Counted from the first letter of the stretch, positions 53,775 to 63,101 are shown. The stretch is 64,000 bases of DNA from Rhodocyclaceae bacterium (GCA_026417115.1 JAOADW010000012.1:1-64000); one strand, 5' to 3'. Numbers and translations: made by a program. The notes: generated by a model from the sequence alone, not told the origin.

Positions 53775-54252
53775 CGACGGCCGAACGCAACAAGAAACGG
53801 CGACGGGAAAGCGAGATCGACTCGCTGCGCATCTCGGAGATTTCCGTCGCAGGGCGATCCAACAAAGCCAGGCACTCGCGCGCGGTCATGAGCGCCGTCG
53901 CGTGATCGGAAAACGGCCGCAGGTCGGAAATCAAAGGGCAAGTAAGATAAATCCCCAGACCCTCTTCCTCATTGGGCAAAAAGGCAAACGTTCCCGCCGC
54001 ATAGTGGCGGAAAACGCGCTGGTGGAAGGCAGGCAGAGGCCACGCTTCGCTCGCTGGCAAAAGCACCAAGGCCATCACCCATGGCGTAAGCAGAATGCCG
54101 CGCCAGTCTTCCTCGTGACGCGTGAAGCCTACGGCCGCGACCTCGAGTGCGGGGTTGAGGAAGGGCAAGCCGGCCATGCGTTCCTCGTGGATGCGCCGAA
54201 ATACGGCTTCGATGATCGGGGCGGGATTTTCTCGCTGCACGATCAGGCTCAT
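53767..54252 (-). CDS. hybE: [NiFe] hydrogenase assembly chaperone HybE
   Basis: 161 aa from the ATG at 54252 (MSLIVQRENPAPIIEAVFRR), overlapping the protease stop as ATGA. HybE/HupJ family: AGLPFLNPALEVAAVGF near residue 30, then GILLTPWVMALVLLP and GTFAFLPNEEEGLGIYLTCPL. In E. coli HybE guards Tat export of hydrogenase 2 subunits. Same order as the hyb operon. Confidence 0.92.
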   Translation of the reverse strand: MSLIVQRENPAPIIEAVFRRIHEERMAGLPFLNPALEVAAVGFTRHEEDWRGILLTPWVMALVLLPASEAWPLPAFHQRVFRHYAAGTFAFLPNEEEGLGIYLTCPLISDLRPFSDHATALMTARECLALLDRPATEISEMRSESISLSRRRFLLRSAVDA

Positions 54253-54746
54253 ACGCTTGCCCCCGCCGGCAGAGAAGCCAGCTTCCATCCACGCGCGCCG
54301 AGTTCCTGGACAAGGCCGGTGACGAGCGCCGGCAAGCGTGCCTTGACCGTGGGCGAAAGCTCGGTCGAAAGCGCGATCGATTGAGGCTGTAGGCCCAGCA
54401 CCACCACTTCTTTGGGCATGCGACCAAGCCATTCGAGCGCGGCCAGGGCGTCCGCAAAACCGATGCCATGGGGAGAGAGATTGCGCCGAAAAAAAATCGG
54501 CACCTCCTCGCCTGCAAGCCGAATCAGCGTCCCCGGCGCCTCTCGAGCATCGATCGCATCCGCGATGAGCAGGAAATCACGATCCTCCAATGCCTCGAGG
54601 AGCTCCATTCCGGCCGTGCCGCCATCGAGCACCTCCACGTCTGTCGGCAGCGCATAGTCTCGCTGCAATGCCGCAATGGCAGCCACCCCAAGGCCATCAT
54701 CCCCCATCAACACATTGCCAATGCCCAGGACGAGCGCCCCTTTCAT
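54249..54746 (-). CDS. hybD: hydrogenase maturation endopeptidase HybD
   Basis: 165 aa from the ATG at 54746 (MKGALVLGIGNVLMGDDGLG). HyaD/HybD protease family; the nickel-contacting acidic residues are in GNVLMGDDGLG and LIADAIDA, with the His in SPHGIGFADAL. It cleaves the C-terminus of the large subunit after the last His of DPCIACAIH. Start and stop overlap neighbours as ATGA on both sides. Confidence 0.95.
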   Translation of the reverse strand: MKGALVLGIGNVLMGDDGLGVAAIAALQRDYALPTDVEVLDGGTAGMELLEALEDRDFLLIADAIDAREAPGTLIRLAGEEVPIFFRRNLSPHGIGFADALAALEWLGRMPKEVVVLGLQPQSIALSTELSPTVKARLPALVTGLVQELGARGWKLASLPAGASV

Positions 54747-56449
54747 CAAATGACCTTCACGCACACGTTGGTTGCATTCTGCTTGTCGGTCAGATGGATC
54801 GCGCAGGCAATGCAGGGATCGAAGGAATGGACGGTGCGCAGCACTTCGAGAGGGCGCTCTGGATCCACGACGGGATTATCGAGCAAAGAGGCTTCGTAAG
54901 GCCCTGGCTCGTCCTTCTCATTGCGCGGGCAAGCATTCCAGGTCGAGGGCACAACGCATTGATAATTCTTGATCTTGCCATTCTCGATCACGACCCAATG
55001 CGAAAGGACGCCGCGCGGCGCTTCATGGAAGCCCACCCCTCGGATTTCCCCCTTCGGAAACGAAGGTGGGTTGAAGGTTTTGAGATCCCCCTTGCCGATG
55101 TTGTCGACCAGACGCTGCCATTGCTCGGCCAGTTGGTCGACCATCACCGCACAGCGCACGGCACGCGCCGCATGGCGACCGATCGTGGAATGCAGCGCCT
55201 CGAGGCCGACCTTGGTCTTCGCCAGATTCGAGACGAGGTCGAGCGCCGCAGTCGCATATTTCTTGGTCGGCTCGTGACCCGCCGCATACATCGCCAGCAC
55301 GTTGGCCAAGGGGCCGACCTGCGCCGGTTTGCCATAGAAGGTGGGCGATTTCAACCAGGAATACTTGCCCTCAGCCTGAAAATCGGTGTATTTGGGTTTC
55401 GTTTCTCCCTGATGAGGATGCAGCGGCTTGGCCTGGCTGTATTCATACCACGAATGTTTGACGCTCTCTTCGACGCCCTTACCCCAGAAGGCGTCGTCGA
55501 ATGTCGTGATTGGCTTGAATTTGGCAAGATCGCCGCCCTCGATGTAACCGCCCGGCATGGCGAACTGGGTGCCCTTGGTATCGAGCGGAATGTCGGGCAC
55601 GCAGAGGTAGTGAGTTACCCCTTTGCCATAGCGCGCCCAATCGGCATAGAACGCGCCCACCGCAGCGACATCGACGAGATAGACGTTTTTCACGAAATCC
55701 GCAAGCTCATCGATATATGATTTGATCGCCAACAGGCGCTCGATGGTCAGCACCGACTGGGCATCGGTCGCAATCGGGTTGGCGACGCCGCCGACGGCGA
55801 GATTCTGGATATGCGGCGTTTTGGAGCCGAGGATCGAGACGATCTTGTTGGCCTTGCGCTGCACATCGAGAGCTTGGAGGTAATGCGCGACTGCAAGAAG
55901 ATTGACCTCCGGCGGCAATTTCATCGCCGGGTGGCCCCAATAGCCGTTGGTAAAGATGCCAAGCTGGCCTGCGCCAACGAATCCGGCGAGCTTTTCCTTC
56001 ACCGCGCGCATCTCGTGCCGGCTGTTGAGCCGCCAAGAGGACAGGCTTTCAGCCAATTGCGCAGTTTTGTCGGGATCAGCCTTGAGCGCCTGTGTGACAT
56101 CGACCCAATCGAGCGCCGAGAGGTGATAGAAATGCACGATATGGTCATGCACCGCATGGGCGAGGATGATGAGATTGCGGATGTATTGGGCATTGAGCGG
56201 GACTTCGAGCTGCAGAGCGTTTTCCACCGCGCGCACGGAGGCGATCGCATGCACCGTCGTGCATACGCCGCAGATCCGCTGGGTGATGGTCCACGCATCG
56301 CGAGGATCGCGGCCCAGCAGGATGAGTTCGACCCCGCGCCACATCTGGCCGGAAGACCAGGCTTTTTTGACTCGTCCGCCCTCGACATCGACGTCGATGC
56401 GCAGATGGCCCTCGATGCGAGTGACCGGATCGATGGTGATGCGTGCCAT
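54746..56449 (-). CDS. hybC: [NiFe] hydrogenase large subunit (Hyb type)
   Basis: 567 aa from the ATG at 56449 (MARITIDPVTRIEGHLRIDV); the frame stays open far upstream, but that sequence lies inside hybB. L1 motif RICGVCTTVHAIASVRAVEN near residue 58 and L2 motif DPCIACAIH near the C-terminus supply four nickel cysteines. A 15-residue tail after the final His is expected to be removed by HybD. Together with HybO, HybA and HybB it forms a membrane-bound uptake hydrogenase passing electrons to quinone. Confidence 0.97.
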   Translation of the reverse strand: MARITIDPVTRIEGHLRIDVDVEGGRVKKAWSSGQMWRGVELILLGRDPRDAWTITQRICGVCTTVHAIASVRAVENALQLEVPLNAQYIRNLIILAHAVHDHIVHFYHLSALDWVDVTQALKADPDKTAQLAESLSSWRLNSRHEMRAVKEKLAGFVGAGQLGIFTNGYWGHPAMKLPPEVNLLAVAHYLQALDVQRKANKIVSILGSKTPHIQNLAVGGVANPIATDAQSVLTIERLLAIKSYIDELADFVKNVYLVDVAAVGAFYADWARYGKGVTHYLCVPDIPLDTKGTQFAMPGGYIEGGDLAKFKPITTFDDAFWGKGVEESVKHSWYEYSQAKPLHPHQGETKPKYTDFQAEGKYSWLKSPTFYGKPAQVGPLANVLAMYAAGHEPTKKYATAALDLVSNLAKTKVGLEALHSTIGRHAARAVRCAVMVDQLAEQWQRLVDNIGKGDLKTFNPPSFPKGEIRGVGFHEAPRGVLSHWVVIENGKIKNYQCVVPSTWNACPRNEKDEPGPYEASLLDNPVVDPERPLEVLRTVHSFDPCIACAIHLTDKQNATNVCVKVI

Positions 56450-56463
56450 ATCGTTCAACTCCC

Positions 56464-57633
56464 TCAGGCGTGTGCGGCTTCCCGCGGCAAGACGGGGAAG
56501 CGGCGCGTGATGATCACATAACCGAGCACCTCCACGGCGAACATGCCTACCGTGACCAAAAGCTCGGTCAAACTCGGGAAATAGTGGTAATTGACGCCCG
56601 CGGTTTCCGCGCCGATGACTGTCTGATAACCGATCAGGAAGCCATTGAGGCGCAAGAGCGAACCGGCAAGCATCAAAGCGACCCCTGCAAGGAACAGGCG
56701 TGCTGGATTGCGTCGTTGGGTTTCGCTGCCGATCAAGAAAAAAGGCGCAACGAAAGCGGCCATCTCGAGCCAGAAAAAGATCGCCTCGAGCGAGGGCGCG
56801 AAGGCGCGCGGCCACGCGCCACGCCAAAGGAGGTCGCCGACGCGCACGACAAGATATGCAATCAACATCCCCAACATCACTTTGGCCAGCGGCGTCAGCA
56901 AGGGCGTTTCGATCGCGCGGCGATAAGCCGCCGACGCGAGGCAGGACTCGAAAAGCACGACGGCATACCCCATGGTGATGGCAGTGGTCAGATAGAGCGC
57001 TGGCAATAGCGGCGTCTGCCAAAGCGGATGTATCTGTTCGCCTGCCACGACGAGGAGCGTACCGAGTGATGACTGGTGCATCATCGGCAAGAGGGTGCCC
57101 AACGCCACGATGAGAAACATGATCTTCGACAAGCGTCGCTTGGCCTCGGTCATGCCGAACTTCTCGAAGAACGTCGGCGCGAATTCGATCCACATGACGA
57201 TGATGTAGGCGCTGATGCAAACCGCCACCTCGAACATCACCGAGCTCGGATTCACCGTCCAGGGATTGAACATGTTCCAGACATTCCACCAGCGGCCAAG
57301 ATCGACGATCACGGCCACGCCTGCAAGCGTATAGCCGAACAGGCTCGCCAACAGGGCTGGCCGCACGAGCGGGTGATATTCGCTGCGATTGAAGATATAG
57401 ACCAACATCGCCACGGAAAAACCGCCGCACGCGAAGGCCGATCCGATCACGACGTCGACGGCGATCCAAATCCCCCATGGATAACCATCATTGAGATGGG
57501 TAACGGCGCCGAGCCCGTAGAAGAAACGCACGAGCACGATCACTGCCATCACGGCGATGAGCACGCCAGCGGTAAATGTCACGGCATTCAACAAAGGTCC
57601 GCCGAGCGGAGCGGGTTTGGCATGCGCATTCAT
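56464..57633 (-). CDS. hybB: hydrogenase membrane subunit HybB (NrfD family)
   Basis: 389 aa from the ATG at 57633 (MNAHAKPAPLGGPLL), with ribosome binding site GGAAGGAG. About ten membrane helices, including NAVTFTAGVLIAVMAVIVLV and WGIWIAVDVVIGSAFACGG. No haem-ligand motif; NrfD-type proteins conduct electrons or protons between the Fe-S subunit and quinone. It lies 14 bases upstream of hybC and overlaps hybA by 4 bases. Confidence 0.95.
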   Translation of the reverse strand: MNAHAKPAPLGGPLLNAVTFTAGVLIAVMAVIVLVRFFYGLGAVTHLNDGYPWGIWIAVDVVIGSAFACGGFSVAMLVYIFNRSEYHPLVRPALLASLFGYTLAGVAVIVDLGRWWNVWNMFNPWTVNPSSVMFEVAVCISAYIIVMWIEFAPTFFEKFGMTEAKRRLSKIMFLIVALGTLLPMMHQSSLGTLLVVAGEQIHPLWQTPLLPALYLTTAITMGYAVVLFESCLASAAYRRAIETPLLTPLAKVMLGMLIAYLVVRVGDLLWRGAWPRAFAPSLEAIFFWLEMAAFVAPFFLIGSETQRRNPARLFLAGVALMLAGSLLRLNGFLIGYQTVIGAETAGVNYHYFPSLTELLVTVGMFAVEVLGYVIITRRFPVLPREAAHA

Positions 57634-58622
57634 GCATCGTCTCCTTCCTCGGGTTTCACTGCGCGCTTGGCGCGCCAAGTGAGCAATCCCAGCACGGCGA
57701 TCGGCATGATCAAGCCCCCATAGAGGGTATGCTGGATCGTTTCAGAGGTCGCGGCCGATGAATAGGGGGGCAATTTCGGCATGCCGACTTTTTCGAACGG
57801 CACGCCGGAAAGCTTGAGCACCTGGGTGCCGCCGTATTCATGTTCGCCATACACGTGTTGGACATAGTTGCCGACCACGCCTTCATACCGCTGATCGGGC
57901 TCTGGGCGCCATTGCACGCCCGGGATTGCGGCCTCGCCGAGGCGGCCACGTGGAAAGGTAGTCACCGTGCCCGGTTTCAACGCCAACCGTCGTTTGGCTT
58001 CGGCGAGCAAATCGGTGGTCTTGCCAAACAGCGTCGCCCCCGTTGGGCAAACCTCGGCGCAGGCCGAGTAATAGCCATCCTTGTGCCGATGCCGGCACAG
58101 CTCACACTTGCCGATCCGCCCGGTGGGGCTATCGTATTGATATTTCGGGATGCCAAATGGGCAAGCAAACACACAATAGCGGCAGCCGATGCATTGGTCA
58201 GGGTTGTAGGCGACGATGCCGGTGACGGGATCCTTGGTCATCGCCGAAACGGGGCAAGCCGAGACACAGGAAGGATCGGCGCAATGCATGCACGAAGTCT
58301 TCATGAAGGCATAGCCGTTTTGCTCGGCGTCCTTGGTTTCCATCGTGCCATGCCGATATACCTTGATGAGGTTGAAGGTATAGCCAGAGGTGTCGAGCGG
58401 CGTGTCCCATAAGGGGTCGGCGGTGGAAAACTCCGGCGGGTTGCCGTTCGCCGCCTTACAGGCAGCCACACAGGCCTTGCAGCCCACACACAACGTCGCG
58501 TCATAGAGAAGGCCAACGCCGGTAGGCGGCGCTCGATGCGTCTCGCGCGCCGCCACATCTAAGCTTCCTGCCGTGGCGCTCACGGCCAGTGCGCTTTTGA
58601 GGAATTCGCGTCGCGTGGTCAT
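57630..58622 (-). CDS. hybA: hydrogenase ferredoxin-like subunit HybA
   Basis: 330 aa from the ATG at 58622 (MTTRREFLKSALAVSATAG), a Tat signal. Four [4Fe-4S] motifs: CVGCKACVAACK, CMHCADPSCVSACP, CIGCRYCVFACPF and CELCRHRHKDGYYSACAEVCP. A single hydrophobic helix near the C-terminus (LYGGLIMPIAVLGLLTW) anchors it to the membrane, as in E. coli HybA. It starts just after the hybO stop. Confidence 0.95.
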   Translation of the reverse strand: MTTRREFLKSALAVSATAGSLDVAARETHRAPPTGVGLLYDATLCVGCKACVAACKAANGNPPEFSTADPLWDTPLDTSGYTFNLIKVYRHGTMETKDAEQNGYAFMKTSCMHCADPSCVSACPVSAMTKDPVTGIVAYNPDQCIGCRYCVFACPFGIPKYQYDSPTGRIGKCELCRHRHKDGYYSACAEVCPTGATLFGKTTDLLAEAKRRLALKPGTVTTFPRGRLGEAAIPGVQWRPEPDQRYEGVVGNYVQHVYGEHEYGGTQVLKLSGVPFEKVGMPKLPPYSSAATSETIQHTLYGGLIMPIAVLGLLTWRAKRAVKPEEGDDA

Positions 58623-58623
58623 C

Positions 58624-59823
58624 TCACGCCTCCGCCTGGGTTTTGGCCTTGCCTTCCTTGGCCTTCTCGAGCTCGGCGGCCTGGTGTGAAAGACCGAGAT
58701 TCCGGGCGAGCATGGCCGCCCCCCCAGCGGCGGCGCCTGCAATCGCCGCAAGGGCTGCGGCGCTGGCAAAGCTGACGCCCTTGCCGACGTCTTCCGTAAT
58801 GCGGGGATATTGCAAGGGAGGCGCCACGTTGAGCATCTTCGCCATCGCATGGATTGGTTTGGCAAAGCCCACGCCTTTCTCGGTGCAACCGATGCAGGGA
58901 TGGCCGCAGCCGACTGGCCAGTTGCTCTCGCCGACGTCTCCGAAACCGAGCGTCGGACAATTGGCATAGGTTTCCGGCCCTTTGCAGCCCAATTTGTAGA
59001 GACAATAGCCTTTGCGATGCCCCTCGTCTCCGAATGCCATCGCAAAGCGCCCGGCATCGAAATGGGCGCGTCGCTCGCAGTTTTCGTGAATCAGTCGCCC
59101 ATAGGCGAACAGCGGACGCCCCAGCTTATCGGTAGCCGGCAATGTGCCGAAAGTGAGGAAATGCACCGCCGTCGCAAGGAAGTTATAGGGATTCGGCGGG
59201 CAGCCCGGGATCGTCACCACCGTTTTGCCCAATACCTCGGACACCCCTGCCGCACCCGTCGGGCTCGTATCCCAGCCTGGAATCGACGGCACGGTCGAGG
59301 GCATGCCGCCCCAGGAGGCGCATGAACCGATCGCGATCACCGCCGCGGCATCGGCGGCGCACTCCTTGAGGAGCTCGAGCGCCGTATGGCCGCCGATCTT
59401 GCAATAGATGCCTTGCTCCTTGGTAGGGATCGCGCCCTCGACGACCAACAGATACTTGCCCTTGTTCGCCGCCATCGCGTCTTTGCGCGACTTCTCGGCT
59501 TGATGCCCAGCAGCGGCCATCAAGGTCTCGTGGTAATCGAGCGAGATGACGTCGAGGATCAATTTCTCGAGGGTGGGATGTTCGGCGCGCAGCAGCGATT
59601 CCGAACACCCCGTGCACTCTTGGAAATGCAACCAAATCACCGAGGGCCTTTTCGCCGATTCGATCGCTTGCGCCACAGCAGCCTCGGCGCCCGCCGGCAG
59701 ACCCAGGGTGCCGGCTAGACCAGCGCAAAACTTGAGAAACTCGCGCCGCGAGATACCGAATCGCCGCTCGATTTCCTGCTCCTCTCCCTGCACGAGGCAG
59801 GTCAATACGCCCTCGTCTTGCAT
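58624..59823 (-). CDS. hybO: [NiFe] hydrogenase small subunit (Hyb type)
   Basis: 399 aa from the ATG at 59823 (MQDEGVLTCLVQGEEQEIER) with ribosome binding site AAGGAG. The Tat motif is SRREFLKFCAGLAGTLGLP. Cluster ligands: ECTGCSESLLRAEHPT (proximal), IPGCPPNPYNF, KGYCLYKLGCKGPETYANCP (distal and medial region) and GHPCIGCTEKG. A C-terminal hydrophobic stretch (AAALAAIAGAAAGGAAMLA) is a likely membrane anchor. The arrangement of cysteines matches standard clusters, without the extra two Cys of oxygen-tolerant group 1d enzymes in the segments I could read. First gene of the structural operon. Confidence 0.95.
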   Translation of the reverse strand: MQDEGVLTCLVQGEEQEIERRFGISRREFLKFCAGLAGTLGLPAGAEAAVAQAIESAKRPSVIWLHFQECTGCSESLLRAEHPTLEKLILDVISLDYHETLMAAAGHQAEKSRKDAMAANKGKYLLVVEGAIPTKEQGIYCKIGGHTALELLKECAADAAAVIAIGSCASWGGMPSTVPSIPGWDTSPTGAAGVSEVLGKTVVTIPGCPPNPYNFLATAVHFLTFGTLPATDKLGRPLFAYGRLIHENCERRAHFDAGRFAMAFGDEGHRKGYCLYKLGCKGPETYANCPTLGFGDVGESNWPVGCGHPCIGCTEKGVGFAKPIHAMAKMLNVAPPLQYPRITEDVGKGVSFASAAALAAIAGAAAGGAAMLARNLGLSHQAAELEKAKEGKAKTQAEA

Positions 59824-59915
59824 CTTCTTCTCCTTTTCTTGGAGGCGTCGTGAAGCCACTCCCCCTCGCAGGAAAAACGCACACCGCCTCCGCTTCACCG
59901 CTCACCCTCGCTTCC

Positions 59916-59939
59916 TTCGACCTTTTCTTCGACCTTTTC
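59916..59939. repeat. perfect 12-base tandem duplication
   Basis: TTCGACCTTTTC occurs twice in a row, in the gap between hypX and hybO. It looks like a simple slippage duplication upstream of the hybO ribosome binding site. Confidence 0.85.
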
Positions 59940-59952
59940 GCAGCGAGGCCTG

Positions 59953-59972
59953 CCGCCTCTCGAGCGAGGCGG
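59953..59972. other. hairpin in the hypX-hybO gap
   Basis: CCGCCTC pairs with GAGGCGG around a 6-base loop. No T-run follows on the leftward strand, so it would be at best a weak terminator after hypX; it may insulate hybO expression. Confidence 0.4.
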
Positions 59973-59982
59973 ATTCGTTCCT

Positions 59983-61722
59983 TTATATCGGCATCAAGGC
60001 CGGAGGGTTTTGATCATGATCAAAAAACCCCTCGGCGCCGACGCGTCCGATGGCGGCCCGACGATGCCGGGCGAGCGTCAGCGGCGTCCAGGAATGAGGC
60101 GTCTTATGCACGAAATGCCAGCGCGCGACGTGATAGCTCGGATCGAAGCCATAGAAGTTTTGCCGCATCGCGGCAAGCTCTTCGGCGCGATAGTGCGCCA
60201 AGGGTTTGGCCGCTTCATCGCGGGCGCGCCGCGCACGTTTGCGGGCGATGCGCGCGCTGAAATCGGCTACGAGGGCTTGCGCACAGGCGCGCACCTGCGC
60301 AGAAAAACCCGCCGTAGGCAAGACTTTGTCATAGAAGCCGCAAAAGACCGCTTCTTGTGCAAGCATCGGCAGCCGGCGCTGCATGATCGCGCGGGCGCCC
60401 TTCCAGCCGACGCGCTGGGGCAAAAGATAAGTCCAGAACTCCGAACCGTAGAGGTTGCCCATGTTCTGATAATGCGGATTCAGCACGACTCCCTCACGCA
60501 CCCAGACCTCGTCGCAGGCGCGGGCGAGAAAGCAGCCGCCTGCGCCAGCGTTGCCTCTCAGCGCCGCCACCGTCAAATGGCTTTCACAACGCAGAATGGC
60601 CTCGGCGAGATCGTCGATGGCGACGATGTTGCGCCACGATTCGTCGGCGGGACTTGCCGCCGCTTCGATGACATTGAGATGAATGCCATTGCTCCAGAAA
60701 TCCTCTCCGCCCATGAGCACGATCACGCGCGTCGGTCGGCTCGCCGCCCAGAGGAAGGCGTCTTGCAGGCGCTGGCATTGGCGCACGCTCATCGCGCCGT
60801 TGTAGAACTCGAAATGCAAATAGCCAACCGCTCCCTCTTCTTCGTAGCGGATGTCTTGCCAGGTCTGCCAGGACGCCGCTTGCCATGAATCCAAAGGCGC
60901 TTCCGCTAGATGAGCGCTTTCGGCGGCAAAGGCGGCGGTCGCCGGTAATTTGAAACCGCCGGCGCGCTTGACATGGCCGATCCAGATCGCACCATCGACG
61001 GTGGCGCGGCAAATCGCGGTTTCTCGCCGCGCGATGAGTTCGCCTGCAGCCCCCGTGAGGCGTCCTTCCGGCCAGGCGTCGAACAAATGGCAAGGAACGC
61101 CGAACAATGTATCGGCGACTCCCGGGAAACCGTCGGCGGCGTTGATCTTCGTCCAAATCGTCGCGGTGGTCTCTCGCTGCCAATCGATCCTGCGCCAATC
61201 CTGGGACATGGCCGGCCGCCAACTCCCTCGCGCCGCAGGGTGGCGCTCAAGCGGCGTCGGCTTTTCGCCGGCCGCAAGTTTCATCAAGGCCTCCCGCACC
61301 GCGGCGACAGCGGCCTCGGTCACTTCATGGCGATAGAGGCTCGCCTTGCGCGCTTGGCGCATGGGAAACGTGCGATACGCCCAGATCGGGCCGGCATCCA
61401 TCTCTGCCTCCGCCTGCAGAACGGTCACCCCCCATTCCGTCTCGCCGTCATGAATCGCCCAATCGAGCGCCGTGGGGCCGCGGTCGCCCACGACGCCGGG
61501 ATGCACGATAAGACAAGGCACGCTACGCCAAACGCTTTCTGGAATGCGACGTTTCAAAAAGGGGGCGATGAGCGCCTCGGGCGCGAAAAGACGCACCGCT
61601 TCTTCGGTAACCGTATCGGCGATGTCGAGTTCGACCGAGAGCTCATGGCCGTCGCGCGCGAGCTCGGCATAGAGCCGCTGGGACAGACCATTGAAGCTAT
61701 GGCAAAGCAGCAATATGCGCAT
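59983..61722 (-). CDS. hypX: hydrogenase maturation protein HypX
   Basis: 579 aa. The N-terminal third is formyltransferase-like (HPGVVGDRGPTALDWAIHD near residue 74); the C-terminal half is an enoyl-CoA hydratase-like domain with GNAGAGGCFLARACDEVWV and the HypX mark NPHYQNMGNLYGSEFW. In known systems HypX makes the active-site CO from a formyl group on tetrahydrofolate through formyl-CoA, allowing maturation in air. It lies 3 bases downstream of hypD in the same direction. The folE gene nearby could add to folate supply. Confidence 0.95.
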   Translation of the reverse strand: MRILLLCHSFNGLSQRLYAELARDGHELSVELDIADTVTEEAVRLFAPEALIAPFLKRRIPESVWRSVPCLIVHPGVVGDRGPTALDWAIHDGETEWGVTVLQAEAEMDAGPIWAYRTFPMRQARKASLYRHEVTEAAVAAVREALMKLAAGEKPTPLERHPAARGSWRPAMSQDWRRIDWQRETTATIWTKINAADGFPGVADTLFGVPCHLFDAWPEGRLTGAAGELIARRETAICRATVDGAIWIGHVKRAGGFKLPATAAFAAESAHLAEAPLDSWQAASWQTWQDIRYEEEGAVGYLHFEFYNGAMSVRQCQRLQDAFLWAASRPTRVIVLMGGEDFWSNGIHLNVIEAAASPADESWRNIVAIDDLAEAILRCESHLTVAALRGNAGAGGCFLARACDEVWVREGVVLNPHYQNMGNLYGSEFWTYLLPQRVGWKGARAIMQRRLPMLAQEAVFCGFYDKVLPTAGFSAQVRACAQALVADFSARIARKRARRARDEAAKPLAHYRAEELAAMRQNFYGFDPSYHVARWHFVHKTPHSWTPLTLARHRRAAIGRVGAEGFFDHDQNPPALMPI

Positions 61723-61725
61723 GGT

Positions 61726-62847
61726 CTATGTCCGCCAACGGCCAAAGCTATATTCGGCGGCGCAAGCACCCTCGGAGCTGACCATGCACGAGCCGATCGG
61801 GTTGGCAGGCGTGCATATGACGCCAAACAACTTACATTCGCGCGGCGCCTTCACGCCACGGAGTATCGCGCCACATTCGCAACCTTTGTGGTCGGGAACG
61901 GCCCGATATGTGAGCGAAAAGCGCTGCTCGGCATCGAATCGTGCATACGCCTCGCGAATCTTCAGAGCGGAGTAGGGAATCACTCCCATGCCTCGCCATT
62001 CGAATGCCTTGCGCAATTCGAACACCTCAGCGACCAGCGCCTTGGCCTTTTCGTTACCGGCGCGGCTGACCGCGCGCGTAAACTCGTTTTCTACCTCGGC
62101 GCGTCCTTCATTGACCTGGCGGATCAACATCAGAATCGCTTGCATCACGTCGAGTGGTTCGAAACCTGCGATCACGACCGGCTTGCCATATTCCTGGGCA
62201 AAAAATTCATAAGGTGCCGAGCCGATCACGGTCGAGACATGAGCCGGACCCACGAAGCCATCGATGCGAGCGCCGCCGCTTTCGCGCGCCGCCTGCGATT
62301 CGAGAATGCTCAGGATCGCTGCAGGCGTGAGCACATGGCAACAGAGCACGCTGAAATTCGCAAGTCCCCCTGCCTGCGCCTTTTTAATCGCCACTGCCGT
62401 CGGCGGCGTCGTGGTTTCGAAGCCGATGGCGAAAAAAACCACTTCATGCTCAGGATTGTCCTGCGCCAAGCGCAAGGCGTCGAGCGCGGAATAAACCATC
62501 TGCACGCGTGCGCCGCGCGCCTTGGCCTTCAACAACGAAAGACCGTCCGAGGCTGGCACGCGCAGGCAATCCCCATAGCAAGCCAGGATCACCCGGTGAT
62601 CGAGCGCCAGTTGGATCGCTTGATCGATGCGTCCGATCGGCAACACGCAAACGGGGCAGCCTGGCCCATGCACCATGCGCACGTTGCTTGGCAAGAGGTC
62701 GGCCAGGCCATACCGCGCGATCGCATGCGTATGTCCGCCGCAGAATTCCATGAACGCATAGGCGCGCTCCGCCTTCGCCGCGCGTCGGATGGCCGCCGCC
62801 AGGCCCTGGGCCAGGTGGCCATCGCGGAACTCGTCGACATACTTCAT
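61726..62847 (-). CDS. hypD: hydrogenase maturation factor HypD
   Basis: 373 aa from the ATG at 62847 (MKYVDEFRDGHLAQGL). Conserved Cys motifs: FMEFCGGHTHAIARYG near residue 36, HGPGCPVCVLPIGRID near 67 and CECGAILRGVKAPRECKLFG at the [4Fe-4S] site near the end. With HypC it carries the Fe(CN)2CO unit during assembly. Overlaps hypC by 4 bases. Confidence 0.96.
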   Translation of the reverse strand: MKYVDEFRDGHLAQGLAAAIRRAAKAERAYAFMEFCGGHTHAIARYGLADLLPSNVRMVHGPGCPVCVLPIGRIDQAIQLALDHRVILACYGDCLRVPASDGLSLLKAKARGARVQMVYSALDALRLAQDNPEHEVVFFAIGFETTTPPTAVAIKKAQAGGLANFSVLCCHVLTPAAILSILESQAARESGGARIDGFVGPAHVSTVIGSAPYEFFAQEYGKPVVIAGFEPLDVMQAILMLIRQVNEGRAEVENEFTRAVSRAGNEKAKALVAEVFELRKAFEWRGMGVIPYSALKIREAYARFDAEQRFSLTYRAVPDHKGCECGAILRGVKAPRECKLFGVICTPANPIGSCMVSSEGACAAEYSFGRWRT

Positions 62848-63101
62848 CGCGATGAGGGCGACGCCTCCGCTTCGAAAGCGGCCACCTCCCGACTCATTTC
62901 CATAAAGAGCGCGAGGGTTTTTTCCGCTTCCTGCGCATCGAGTTTCTGTAAGGCAAAACCCACGTGGATGATGACATAATCTCCCACGCGGACATCGTCG
63001 ATGAGCGCAAGCGAAACCTCTTTGCGCATGCCGTCGAGCTCCACGACGGCGCGCTCGTCGGGCCCGATGTCGACAACCCGTGCAGGGATGGCAAGACACA
63101 T
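62844..63101 (-). CDS. hypC: hydrogenase maturation chaperone HypC
   Basis: 85 aa from the ATG at 63101 (MCLAIPARVVDIGPDERAVV); Cys2 binds the iron precursor. Includes VGDYVIIHVGFALQKLDAQEA, the family core (20 residues at most shown as VGDYVIIHVGFALQKLD). First gene of the leftward hypC-hypD-hypX run and divergent from folE, with 75 bases between. Confidence 0.96.
   Translation of the reverse strand: MCLAIPARVVDIGPDERAVVELDGMRKEVSLALIDDVRVGDYVIIHVGFALQKLDAQEAEKTLALFMEMSREVAAFEAEASPSSR

Noticed and set aside
56450-57478. N-terminal extension of the hydrogenase large-subunit frame
   Set aside because: The frame is open upstream only because it shadows hybB. The conserved start is the ATG at 56449.
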